Below are positions 1 to 5,699 of a stretch of 11,211 nucleotides of DNA, one piece after another. This DNA comes from Conexibacter sp. (GTDB lineage: Bacteria; Actinomycetota; Thermoleophilia; Solirubrobacterales; Solirubrobacteraceae). The stretch's first letter is position 1, and each line of letters opens with the position of its first letter. The position numbers and the translations under genes were made by a program. Location: the NCBI GenBank assembly GCA_025964215.1, contig JAOPZG010000653.1:1-11211 (forward strand), in the 5' to 3' direction. A model generated the notes under the pieces. That model saw nothing but the letters and a program-made list of their open reading frames with translations, made no database searches and was not told where the DNA came from.

Positions 1-6
1 ACGAAG

Positions 7-23
7 GCGAAGTAGGGCTTCGC
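7..23 (-). terminator. Weak hairpin after the serine hydrolase gene
   Basis: A 6-bp stem GCGAAG/CTTCGC with a 5-nt loop lies 5 nt past the stop codon of the minus-strand hydrolase. It has no T-rich tail and the stem is short, so a terminator role is only possible. The plus strand here also reads as the last codons of an open frame ending in TAG at 13-15, so the hairpin could instead be incidental coding sequence. Confidence 0.25.
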
Positions 24-27
24 GGCC

Positions 28-777
28 TCAGCAGACGCGCTGTGTCGCCGCGAGGCCGCTGAGCAGGCGGCGCGCGATCCCTTCGAGGGATGCCTGGCCG
101 TAGAGGTGCGTGCCCTGGCTGGTGGTCATGATCGCCAGCGCGACGCGCTGGGTGCCGCGCGTGAGCAGCGCGACCTGGTGGTCGACGGCGCCGGTGCCGG
201 AGCCCCAGCCGCCCTTGAAGTGCAACGTCCAGCCGCGGGGCGCGACGCGCCCGACGCCCCAGCGCTGCGGCGGGACGATCGTGCGCAGCAGCGTCAGCCC
301 GTAGGCGCGGTGACGTGGCGGGAGGCGCGCGTCGAGGTGCAGCCAGAAGCGCGTCTGGTCGCGGGCGGTGATCTGGCTCAGGCCCCACGGGCTGCGCAGC
401 TGGAAGGCGCGCATGCCCCAGATCCGGGCGTCGCGCGTGAGGCGCGCGCCGCCGACGAGGCCGAGCACGCGCGTCGCGGCGTCGTTGTCGGAGCGGCGGA
501 TCATGGGGCTCAGGAGCGCCTTCTCCTGGGTGGTGAGCGCGCGGTCGCGGACGTCCGCGCGGCGGAGCTCGGCGACCAGCAGCATGGCCTTGAGGACGGA
601 GGCCGACGGGACGTGCGCGTCCTGGCGGCGGCCCCACTCGCCGCACTCGGTCCGGACCGCGAAGCTCGTCGTGCCGCGGCGCGTGGCGGCGAAGGCCTCG
701 GCGGCGGTGGTGTCGGGATGCCACGCGGGCGTGGCGGTCGCTGTCGCGAGCGCCGCGGTGGCGAGGAGGCCGAGCAT
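28..777 (-). CDS. Secreted serine hydrolase, class A beta-lactamase/transpeptidase-like
   Basis: The protein is 249 aa. Its order of motifs is that of the penicillin-binding/class A beta-lactamase fold: SVLK at residues 60-63 (SxxK, with Ser60 as the expected nucleophile and Lys63 as general base), SDN at 96-98, and KGG at 188-190 in place of the usual KTG, followed by a glycine-rich strand. The N-terminus is a short alanine-rich hydrophobic stretch (about residues 3-18) that fits a signal peptide, though it lacks basic residues before the core. The ATG at 777 is the only ATG before an in-frame TGA 42-50 nt upstream; no good ribosome site precedes it. I see no clear equivalent of the class A Glu166 deacylation motif, so a cell-wall peptidase, transpeptidase-like protein or inactive homologue is as likely as a true beta-lactamase. 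It is divergent from the methyltransferase and shares that 67-bp upstream region. Confidence 0.82.
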   Translation of the reverse strand: MLGLLATAALATATATPAWHPDTTAAEAFAATRRGTTSFAVRTECGEWGRRQDAHVPSASVLKAMLLVAELRRADVRDRALTTQEKALLSPMIRRSDNDAATRVLGLVGGARLTRDARIWGMRAFQLRSPWGLSQITARDQTRFWLHLDARLPPRHRAYGLTLLRTIVPPQRWGVGRVAPRGWTLHFKGGWGSGTGAVDHQVALLTRGTQRVALAIMTTSQGTHLYGQASLEGIARRLLSGLAATQRVC

Positions 778-807
778 CGTGATGGGGATGGTGACGGAGG
801 GCCCGGC

Positions 808-836
808 TGGACAAGCTGTACGTCATAACGTACATT
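808..836 (+). promoter_or_regulatory. Sigma70-type promoter of the methyltransferase, probably leaderless
   Basis: A -35 box TGGACA (808-813, 5/6 to consensus) and a -10 box TACATT (831-836, 4/6) are separated by exactly 17 bp. The ATG at 845 begins 8 nt after the -10 box, where transcription would be expected to start. No Shine-Dalgarno sequence lies upstream of that ATG, which agrees with a leaderless transcript, a common arrangement in actinobacteria. The start point is inferred. Confidence 0.55.
817..834. promoter_or_regulatory. Palindromic operator-like site TGTACGT-N4-ACGTACA
   Basis: A perfect 7-bp inverted repeat, TGTACGT CATA ACGTACA, fills most of the spacer between the -35 and -10 boxes and touches the -10 box. 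The size and symmetry resemble operators of TetR-type repressors, and a bound protein here would block RNA polymerase. No regulator gene is visible in this window. The site also lies upstream of the divergent hydrolase, so it could affect both genes. Confidence 0.6.
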
Positions 837-850
837 TGTACGTCATGACG
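817..850. repeat. Two direct repeats of TGTACGTCATAACG, 20 bp apart
   Basis: Copy 1 (817-830) and copy 2 (837-850, TGTACGTCATGACG) match at 13 of 14 positions and start 20 bp apart, close to two helical turns. Copy 2 contains the methyltransferase ATG at 845-847. Copy 1 together with the following bases forms the full palindrome, whereas copy 2 offers only a half-site. This would suit cooperative binding of a second dimer, or may simply be an old local duplication. Confidence 0.6.
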
Positions 851-1555
851 ACCTCTTCTCCCCGGAGTGCCCCCGCGACCTTCGACGCCCACGCGGCCGC
901 TTACGAGGCGCCGCGCCGCCGGCTGATCCCGCCCTTCGACGCCTTCTACGGCACCGCCGTCGACGCGTTGGAGCTGCTCGGCCGCCCGCCGCGGCGCGTG
1001 CTCGACCTCGGTGCCGGGACCGGGATGCTGGCCGCGCGCGTCGCGGCGGCCTACCCCGACGCCGAGCTGGTCCTGACCGACGGCGCGCCGGCGATGCTCG
1101 AGCAGGCTCGTGCCGCGCTCGGCGCACGCGCCGAGGTCCACGTCGCGGATCTCGCCGACCCGCTGCCTGCGGGACCGTTCGACGCGGTCGTCTCCGCGCT
1201 GGCGATCCACCACCTCGACGACGCGGGCAAGCGACGTCTCTTCGCGCGCGTGCGCGAGGCGCTGCCGCCGGGCGGCGTCTTCGTCAACGCCGAGCAGGTC
1301 GCCGGGCCGACGCCGTGCTTCGACCGCCGCTACCGCGCGTGGCACGAGGCCGCGGCGCGCGCGGCGGGGACCGACGACGCCGAGTGGGCGAGCGCGCTGG
1401 AGCGCATGGCGCACGACCAGCCCGCCGACGTCGAGTCCCAGCTGCGCTGGCTGCGCGAGGCGGGCTTCGACGCGGCCGACTGCCTGTTCAAGGACCATCG
1501 CTTCGCGGTGCTCGTCGCGCGGCGCGCTCAGGAGACGCCCAGCGAGTCCTCATAG
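845..1555 (+). CDS. Class I SAM-dependent methyltransferase
   Basis: The protein is 236 aa with a Rossmann-fold methyltransferase domain. Motif I is VLDLGAGTG at residues 52-60, followed by an acidic residue at the end of strand 2 (Asp79), Asp102 in the adenine-contact region, the motif-IV-like SALAIHHL at 117-124, and the post-motif LPPGGVFVNAE. It most resembles small-molecule methyltransferases of the type 11/25 kind; the substrate cannot be read from the sequence. The open frame extends far upstream, but the promoter and operator overlap that stretch, so the ATG at 845 is chosen. A TTG at 836 is an alternative without a ribosome site. The YceI-like gene follows 10 nt after the stop, which suggests cotranscription. 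The operator-like palindrome upstream suggests repression by a ligand-sensing regulator encoded elsewhere. Confidence 0.85.
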   Translation: MTTSSPRSAPATFDAHAAAYEAPRRRLIPPFDAFYGTAVDALELLGRPPRRVLDLGAGTGMLAARVAAAYPDAELVLTDGAPAMLEQARAALGARAEVHVADLADPLPAGPFDAVVSALAIHHLDDAGKRRLFARVREALPPGGVFVNAEQVAGPTPCFDRRYRAWHEAAARAAGTDDAEWASALERMAHDQPADVESQLRWLREAGFDAADCLFKDHRFAVLVARRAQETPSESS

Positions 1556-1565
1556 GCTTGCGCGC

Positions 1566-2210
1566 ATGCGCGCACGGCTGAGGACGAAGCGAGGGCTGGC
1601 CTACGTCGCCGGCGGCGGACTGGTCGTGGTGGTCGGCGCGCTGGCGGCGGCGTACTTCCTGCTGTTCCCGACGTCGTCGCCGAAGAGGTTCTCGGTGACG
1701 ACGCCGGCGGCTGCTGCGGGGAGCTCTGCGACGACGCCGGCGCGTGCTGGCGTCGCCGGCGCCTGGACGATCGGGACCGGCTCCAAGGCGGGCTACCGCG
1801 TCCGCGAGAAGCTGGCGTTCCTGGCCGCGCAGAACGACGCGGTCGGCCGCACCTCGCAGATCACCGGCGGCGCCACGCTGAAGCAGTCTGGGACGACGGT
1901 CACGGTCACCGCGGCGTCCTTCGGGATCGACGTCAGCACGCTCCCCAGCGACAAGGCCCAGCGCGACCAGCGGATCCACTCCATCGGCCTGGAGAGCGAC
2001 CAGTACCCGACGGCGACCTTCAAGCTGACCAAGTCCATCACCTTGCCCTCCGGCGCGACCTCCGGCAAGGTCCTCAAGATGCCCGCGACCGGCGCCTTCA
2101 CGATCCACGGCACCACCAAGACCGAGACCGTGCCCCTCCAACTCAGCCTCACGCCCTCACGCTCCAAGCCGTCGGCTCCCTCACCTTCCCCTGGTCCGAG
2201 TTCGGCATGA
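1566..2210 (+). CDS. YceI-like protein with N-terminal membrane anchor, frameshifted near the C-terminus
   Basis: As read, the product is 214 aa: a basic N-terminus, one membrane segment (about residues 11-34), a low-complexity Ala/Thr/Ser linker (to about 62), then a YceI-like lipocalin-type beta-barrel. Family features are the opening GAWTIG with a nearby serine, the central RDQRI segment followed by YPTATFKL (about 133-154), and GAFTIHGTTKTETVPLQL (176-193). YceI proteins bind long isoprenoid or amphipathic ligands outside the cytoplasm; the ligand here is unknown. After about residue 197 the frame reads a Ser/Pro-rich tail unlike the family and stops at 2208-2210. The expected C-terminal strands are present downstream in the -1 frame, so this product is truncated or the sequence lacks one base. 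The start at 1566 puts the gene 10 nt after the methyltransferase stop; no strong ribosome site is visible. Confidence 0.8.
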   Translation: MRARLRTKRGLAYVAGGGLVVVVGALAAAYFLLFPTSSPKRFSVTTPAAAAGSSATTPARAGVAGAWTIGTGSKAGYRVREKLAFLAAQNDAVGRTSQITGGATLKQSGTTVTVTAASFGIDVSTLPSDKAQRDQRIHSIGLESDQYPTATFKLTKSITLPSGATSGKVLKMPATGAFTIHGTTKTETVPLQLSLTPSRSKPSAPSPSPGPSSA

Positions 2211-2290
2211 CCGCCCCATCCGTCGGAGGCTTCGTCAACGTCACCGCCAAGGCGACGATGGAGTTCGACCTGCGGCTGAAGCCGAGCTAA
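2156..2290 (+). pseudogene. Out-of-frame C-terminal end of the YceI-like protein
   Basis: Read from 2156 in the -1 frame, this stretch encodes LTLQAVGSLTFPW, then SEFGM, GGFVNV and MEFDLRL, ending with TAA at 2288-2290. That is the usual YceI ending: a GS-containing strand, an FG turn, a V-V strand and a final EF-L strand. Adding one base in the short C run at 2154-2156 would rejoin it to the upstream frame, giving a protein of about 241 aa. Whether the cause is a sequencing error, a real mutation or slippage cannot be decided here. Confidence 0.75.
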
Positions 2291-3306
2291 GCCGCGACGC
2301 TCTGCTTCGCCGCGGCGGCGGCGCGCTCCCACACGGCCTCCCACTGGCCGATGTGCTTGTCGATGCGCTGCGAGCGCCCCCAGCGCTCGGCGCAGCGGCG
2401 GAGCTGACCGCGCTTCCAGCGGGAGGAGGCGAGCTCGACGAGCGCGGCCTCCCAGCCGTCGTCGTCGACGGTGAGACCGCCGCACTTCGGGCTGAGGCCC
2501 TCGTAGGGGCCGCGCTTCGACGCCACCCACGGCACGCCGGCGGCGGCGTACTCCTTCACCTTGATGTCGGAGCGCGCGTAGCTCATCGGGATGTCGGAGA
2601 GCGGGGCGAGGCCGATGTCGAACTTGCGGACCTCCGCCCAGAGCCGATGCAGCGGGATGTGCTCGTGGTGGGTGTAGCGCGACGCGTCGAGGTCGAGGCG
2701 CACGCCCATGGTGATGACGCGGACCTCGGGCCGCCGCTCCATCACGCGTTGCAGGACCTGCGTGATCTTCAGCCGGCGCGCGTCGGCGATGTGCTCGAGG
2801 CCGGCGACCCAGCCGATGAGGAGGCCGTCCGCGTTGCGCGGGCCCTTCACGAAGCTCTGGTCGCCGACGAAGTTGGGGACGACCTCGATCGGCCGCTCGA
2901 CCTCGGCGGCCCATCGTTGCGCGAGGGTCTCCGTGGTGGTTGTGATCAGGTCGGCGCGGCGCATCAGGGCCACCTGGTCGTTGAACACCTTCTGGAGGCC
3001 GGGGCCCCGGTGCTTCTTGTAGAAGTCGCTCTCTTGCGGCGCGAGGCGGACGTCGTCGTCGTTGTCGTAGCTGATGGCGATCCCGCGCGCGCGGAGGGCG
3101 TCGGCGAACTTCGCCACCACGCGGTCTGAGCGCCGGAAGATGTGCACGACGTCCCGATCGGTGAAGTGCTCCATCGGGACGCGCGTCAGGTCGTCGTGGC
3201 GCACGAGGCGCACGTCGTGGCCCTTGCGCCGCAGCGCCTCAGCCGGGAGCACCGCGCGGTAGATCGAGTTGTAGACGTCGGTCGTGTAGAGGACTCCGAG
3301 CCGCAT
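2287..3306 (-). CDS. GT4-like glycosyltransferase (paralogue 1)
   Basis: The protein is 339 aa, the usual size for a compact GT-B glycosyltransferase. The N-terminal half holds a Rossmann-like start (MRLGVLYTTD), DVVHIFRRSD at 52-61 and an acidic DNDDD run at 81-85. The C-terminal half has IGWVAGLEH at 164-172, DIGLAPLSDIP at 230-240 and IKVKEYAAAGVPWVAS at 248-263, where Glu252 occupies the position of the nucleotide-sugar-binding glutamate of GT4 enzymes. No signal peptide or membrane segment is seen, so it probably acts in the cytoplasm on a cell-surface or secreted glycan; donor and acceptor are unknown. The ATG at 3306 is chosen because homology with the divergent paralogue begins there, although the frame is open far upstream. 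Its TAG stop overlaps the stop of the repaired YceI frame. Confidence 0.85.
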   Translation of the reverse strand: MRLGVLYTTDVYNSIYRAVLPAEALRRKGHDVRLVRHDDLTRVPMEHFTDRDVVHIFRRSDRVVAKFADALRARGIAISYDNDDDVRLAPQESDFYKKHRGPGLQKVFNDQVALMRRADLITTTTETLAQRWAAEVERPIEVVPNFVGDQSFVKGPRNADGLLIGWVAGLEHIADARRLKITQVLQRVMERRPEVRVITMGVRLDLDASRYTHHEHIPLHRLWAEVRKFDIGLAPLSDIPMSYARSDIKVKEYAAAGVPWVASKRGPYEGLSPKCGGLTVDDDGWEAALVELASSRWKRGQLRRCAERWGRSQRIDKHIGQWEAVWERAAAAAKQSVAA

Positions 3307-3423
3307 CGGTCCGGCGATCGTAGTCGCGCGTGCGTGACGATCCCAGGCGTTCCTGTGCCAGCCGGCACGGGTCCCTGCCGCGCGGCGCTTGTGCTCATGC
3401 TGCCCGCTCGGCAGGCTCGACCG
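3307..3423. promoter_or_regulatory. Shared divergent promoter region of the two glycosyltransferases
   Basis: These 117 bp separate the two head-to-head starts and must hold both promoters, but I find no convincing -35/-10 pair. A small hairpin GTGCC-AGCC-GGCAC lies at 3355-3368. An in-frame ATG at 3396 is a possible alternative start for the plus-strand gene and would shrink the region. Confidence 0.4.
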
Positions 3424-3435
3424 ATGCGCATCGGT
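3420..3435. repeat. Perfect 16-bp palindrome over a start codon
   Basis: ACCGATGCGCATCGGT is perfectly self-complementary and contains the ATG at 3424-3426. Nine bases of it, ACCGATGCG, recur at the start of the opposite paralogue (minus strand, 3310 to 3302). The repeat partly reflects the shared N-terminal codons, but the complete palindrome is present only at the plus-strand gene. Confidence 0.5.
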
Positions 3436-4434
3436 GCAGCGTTCGAACCCACGGCGGCCGCGTACTACCGGGGGGTGTATCCGCTCGAGGCGATGGCGCG
3501 GCGCGGACACGAGATCGTCTGGCCGGAGCACGACTCCGGCGACCCCCGGCTGAGCGAGCTCGGCGACTGCGACGTGGTCTACGTGTTCCGCCGCAGCGAG
3601 GACGCGGTGCGCCGGCCGCTGGCGAAGCTCGCGGCGCGCGGGGTCGGGATCGTGTGGGACACCGACGACGACCTCTCCGCGATCCCGCGACGCAGCCCGA
3701 ACTACAAGACGCTCGGCGCGCTGCGCGGCCAGAAGCGCTTCGCCGAGACGGTGCGCATGGGCCGCATGGCCCACGTGATGATGGCCTCGACCGCGGCGAT
3801 CCAGGCGAAGTACGAGGCGGCGGGCATCGGCGGCATCGAGATCGTCGAGAACCACCTGCCGCCCAAGCTCCGTCGCCGGCGCCAGAAGCACGACGGGCTG
3901 ATCATCGGCTGGATCGCCGGTATCGAGCACACGGAAGACGCGATCGAGCTCGGATTGCGCGACACGCTCGCGCGCGTGCTCGCTCGCCACCCGGACGCGC
4001 GCGTGGAGAGCGTCGGCGTGGACCTTGGCCTCGGCGATCGCTACGTCCGCCAGCCCTCCGTGCACTTCAACACGCTGCCGGACCACATGGCGCGCTACGA
4101 CATCGGCCTGGCGCCGATCGTCGACATCCCCTTCAACGCCGCCCGCTCCAACATCAAGGTGAAGGAGTACGCGGCGTCCGAGGTGCCCTGGCTCGCGTCG
4201 CCGCGCGGCTCGTACCGCGAGCTCGGCGAGCGCGAGGGCGGCCTGCTCGTCGAGGACGACGACTGGGAGACGGCGCTCGACGCGCTGATCCGCGACAAGC
4301 GCCGGCGCAAGAAGCTCGCGCGGGCCGGGAAGTCGTGGGCGAAGACGCAGACGGTGGATCGAGTCGCCGATCGGTACGAGGTGATCCTGCGGTCGGCGGC
4401 GGATCGGGCGAGCGAGGCGCGCGGCGCGGCCTGA
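3424..4434 (+). CDS. GT4-like glycosyltransferase (paralogue 2)
   Basis: The protein is 336 aa and clearly related to the divergent minus-strand enzyme along its whole length. Matching motifs are DVVYVFRRSE at 50-59, an acidic DTDDD run at 79-83, IIGWIAGIEH at 160-169, YDIGLAPIVDIPF at 225-237 and IKVKEYAASEVPWLAS at 244-259, with Glu248 as the probable nucleotide-sugar-contacting glutamate. The C-terminal part is rich in Lys and Arg (about 281-303). Like its partner it lacks membrane segments and is likely a cytoplasmic GT-B enzyme of unknown donor and acceptor. The ATG at 3424 aligns with the paralogue's start; an in-frame ATG at 3396 would add nine residues. Neither has a strong ribosome site. 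The two may add successive sugars to the same product, which is an inference from their pairing. Confidence 0.85.
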   Translation: MRIGAAFEPTAAAYYRGVYPLEAMARRGHEIVWPEHDSGDPRLSELGDCDVVYVFRRSEDAVRRPLAKLAARGVGIVWDTDDDLSAIPRRSPNYKTLGALRGQKRFAETVRMGRMAHVMMASTAAIQAKYEAAGIGGIEIVENHLPPKLRRRRQKHDGLIIGWIAGIEHTEDAIELGLRDTLARVLARHPDARVESVGVDLGLGDRYVRQPSVHFNTLPDHMARYDIGLAPIVDIPFNAARSNIKVKEYAASEVPWLASPRGSYRELGEREGGLLVEDDDWETALDALIRDKRRRKKLARAGKSWAKTQTVDRVADRYEVILRSAADRASEARGAA

Positions 4435-4462
4435 GGGCGGCGCGGCCTGAGGGCGGCGCGGC
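4421..4462. repeat. 16-bp tandem repeat spanning the glycosyltransferase stop codon
   Basis: The unit GCGGCGCGGCCTGAGG occurs exactly twice (4421-4436, 4437-4452), followed by a third copy of its first 10 bases (4453-4462). The TGA stop at 4432-4434 lies in the first copy. This looks like replication slippage at the 3' end of the gene; no function is suggested. Confidence 0.85.
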
Positions 4463-4478
4463 GGGTCGTGCAACGCGA

Positions 4479-4504
4479 AAGGGGCGCCCTCTCGGGCGCC
4501 CCTT
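4479..4504. terminator. Bidirectional rho-independent-type terminator
   Basis: A perfect 11-bp stem, AAGGGGCGCCC/GGGCGCCCCTT, with a TCTC loop lies 44 nt past the plus-strand glycosyltransferase stop and 61 nt past the stop of the convergent secreted-protein gene. T-rich bases follow on the plus strand (TTCCATTTG) and TTTCG on the minus strand. It probably ends both transcripts. Confidence 0.8.
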
Positions 4505-4565
4505 CCATTTGTCACATCACCGGCTCAAGGCACGATCGAGCCCCGGGCCGACGCTCATGCGTGGA

Positions 4566-5441
4566 TCAGGAAGCGCTGGCCTGAACCGCAGCGCGGTCGG
4601 CGAGGTTCGCCGTGCCGCGCAAGTCGGCCACGTTGTTGCCGGCGGCGGACGGGAGGCCCTCCTTGAGGTTCACGGCCGCCGTGATGACGAGCTTGTCGAG
4701 CGGCAGGTAGCCACAATCCGACGCCGCCGGAACGGCGAAGCTGTTGTCGACCAACCGGACACCCGTGTTCGTCGTGATCGTGCCCTCGGGGTTCGACGAC
4801 AGGACGCCCGGGGAACCGACGAGCGGCGTGACGCCGGCAGGCGGGGCCGTGGTGCCCGTCGTGAGCTTCATGACGATCGGGTGCGCCGTGCTGCCGATGT
4901 AGCAGTTGGACCCGAGGAACGGGTTCTCGAGGTGCACACGGATCGGCTGCACGACGGCCGGGTCGTTCAGACCCAGAGCGAAGTTGAGGTAGTTGAACTG
5001 GATCGACCCAGCGAGCTCAGCCGTGGCGTAGACGTCGTTGACCGACGCGACCGCGGCGTTGAAGAGATCGATGAGCAGACCCGAGAAGCCACCCGTGCTG
5101 ACGAGCCCGATCAGGCCGCCCGGGACCTTCAGCTTCTGCTTGACGAGCGTGTCGGCACCGACGGCGTTGTACCAGTCGAAGCCGGTGGAGTAGCCGAAGC
5201 CACCCTGAAGCGTGATCGGCGTCGCGGCCGACAGCGGCACCGTGGCGTTGCCGAGCTTGATCGAGCCGCTCGTCGACTTCGAGAGCACGCACGAGATGAC
5301 GTTCGTGTTCGTGTACGGGCAGTACTTGTACGGCGCGTACTGACCCTGCGGCGTCACGGCCATCGCAGATGACGACAGAGCAAGCGCGCCGACGGTCACG
5401 GCAGCAGCCACTACGGGCTTCAAAGACATCCTGATCCGCAT
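4566..5441 (-). CDS. Secreted protein of unknown function with two probable disulfides
   Basis: The protein is 291 aa; I do not recognise a named family. Residues 1-28 form a clear Sec signal peptide: basic start (MRIRMSLK), hydrophobic core (9-24) and an AMA cleavage motif before VTPQGQ. The mature part is rich in Gly, Ala, Thr and Asn and has exactly four cysteines (41, 51, 180, 243), so two disulfides are likely. A Tyr-rich segment (YAPYKYCPYTNTN) opens the mature protein, and a hydrophobic Gly/Leu stretch lies at about 109-132. The predicted fold is mostly beta. The ATG at 5441 is preceded by AGGAGGG with 5 nt spacing, the best ribosome site in the window; a second ATG four codons in lacks one. 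It has its own strong promoter and is bounded by terminators on both sides, so it is probably well expressed on its own. Confidence 0.82.
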   Translation of the reverse strand: MRIRMSLKPVVAAAVTVGALALSSSAMAVTPQGQYAPYKYCPYTNTNVISCVLSKSTSGSIKLGNATVPLSAATPITLQGGFGYSTGFDWYNAVGADTLVKQKLKVPGGLIGLVSTGGFSGLLIDLFNAAVASVNDVYATAELAGSIQFNYLNFALGLNDPAVVQPIRVHLENPFLGSNCYIGSTAHPIVMKLTTGTTAPPAGVTPLVGSPGVLSSNPEGTITTNTGVRLVDNSFAVPAASDCGYLPLDKLVITAAVNLKEGLPSAAGNNVADLRGTANLADRAAVQASAS

Positions 5442-5574
5442 GCGGACCCTCCTGTAGTTAGGACATCGGATTGATTAGGACCAGGAGCCGAGCGCTCGAT
5501 CCATCGAGACTCGAACGACCCATGCGACTCCATCCCACTTCCCCCGGCACGCGAAACGACCAGCACGCCGGTAC
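5442..5574 (-). promoter_or_regulatory. Long structured 5' leader of the 291-aa secreted protein gene
   Basis: From the predicted start of transcription near 5574 to the ATG there are about 130 untranslated nt. They contain two overlapping inverted repeats, CGAGCGCTCG (5489-5498) and CTCGAT-CC-ATCGAG (5495-5508), which cannot both fold. The strong ribosome site AGGAGGG lies at 5447-5453. I do not recognise a known riboswitch class. The overlapping hairpins could act as a switch or simply stabilise the message. Confidence 0.4.
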
Positions 5575-5580
5575 CAGCCG

Positions 5581-5610
5581 ATCATAACCAGAAGTATTTA
5601 CGAGAGTCAA
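5581..5610 (-). promoter_or_regulatory. Strong sigma70-type promoter for the 291-aa secreted protein gene
   Basis: On the minus strand TTGACT (5610-5605) and TATGAT (5586-5581) each match the consensus at 5 of 6 positions, with an 18-bp spacer. The area is distinctly AT-rich against a GC-rich background. Just upstream of the -35 box is a small inverted repeat ACAC-AGAC-GTGT (5614-5625) that could bind a regulator. Confidence 0.7.
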
Positions 5611-5645
5611 TAGACACAGACGTGTTTTGCTCGAACTCCAAATGC

Positions 5646-5671
5646 TGAGGGGCGCCGATTGGCGCCCCTCA
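5646..5671 (-). terminator. Terminator of the two-gene secreted-protein operon
   Basis: A perfect 11-bp stem, TGAGGGGCGCC/GGCGCCCCTCA, with a 4-nt loop lies 28 nt past the stop of the 1032-aa protein gene. The following minus-strand bases (GCATTTGG) are only mildly T-rich. The stem core GGGGCGCC is the same as in the terminator at 4479-4504. Confidence 0.75.
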
Positions 5672-5699
5672 GGCAATGCTCAGAAATAAAGGAGACTGC

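Noticed and set aside
1..15. Possible 3' end of a plus-strand gene (…T-K-A-K-stop)
   Set aside because: Only four codons are visible before the window edge, too few to support a call.
368..844. Upstream extension of the methyltransferase frame
   Set aside because: It overlaps the serine hydrolase on the opposite strand, has no methyltransferase features, and contains the promoter and operator.
3330..5372. Long open frame (680 codons) on the plus strand across the second glycosyltransferase and into the 291-aa gene
   Set aside because: It is rich in Arg, Gly and Ala, has no recognisable motif, and runs through a terminator and two well-supported genes. It is a by-product of high GC content.
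5442..5574. Known riboswitch such as a cyclic-di-GMP or cobalamin type
   Set aside because: The leader has hairpins but none of the conserved core bases of the classes I can recall.
5458..5676. Possible 72-aa leader peptide on the minus strand upstream of the 291-aa gene
   Set aside because: Its start lies inside the terminator hairpin and upstream of the predicted promoter, so the full frame would not be transcribed from it.
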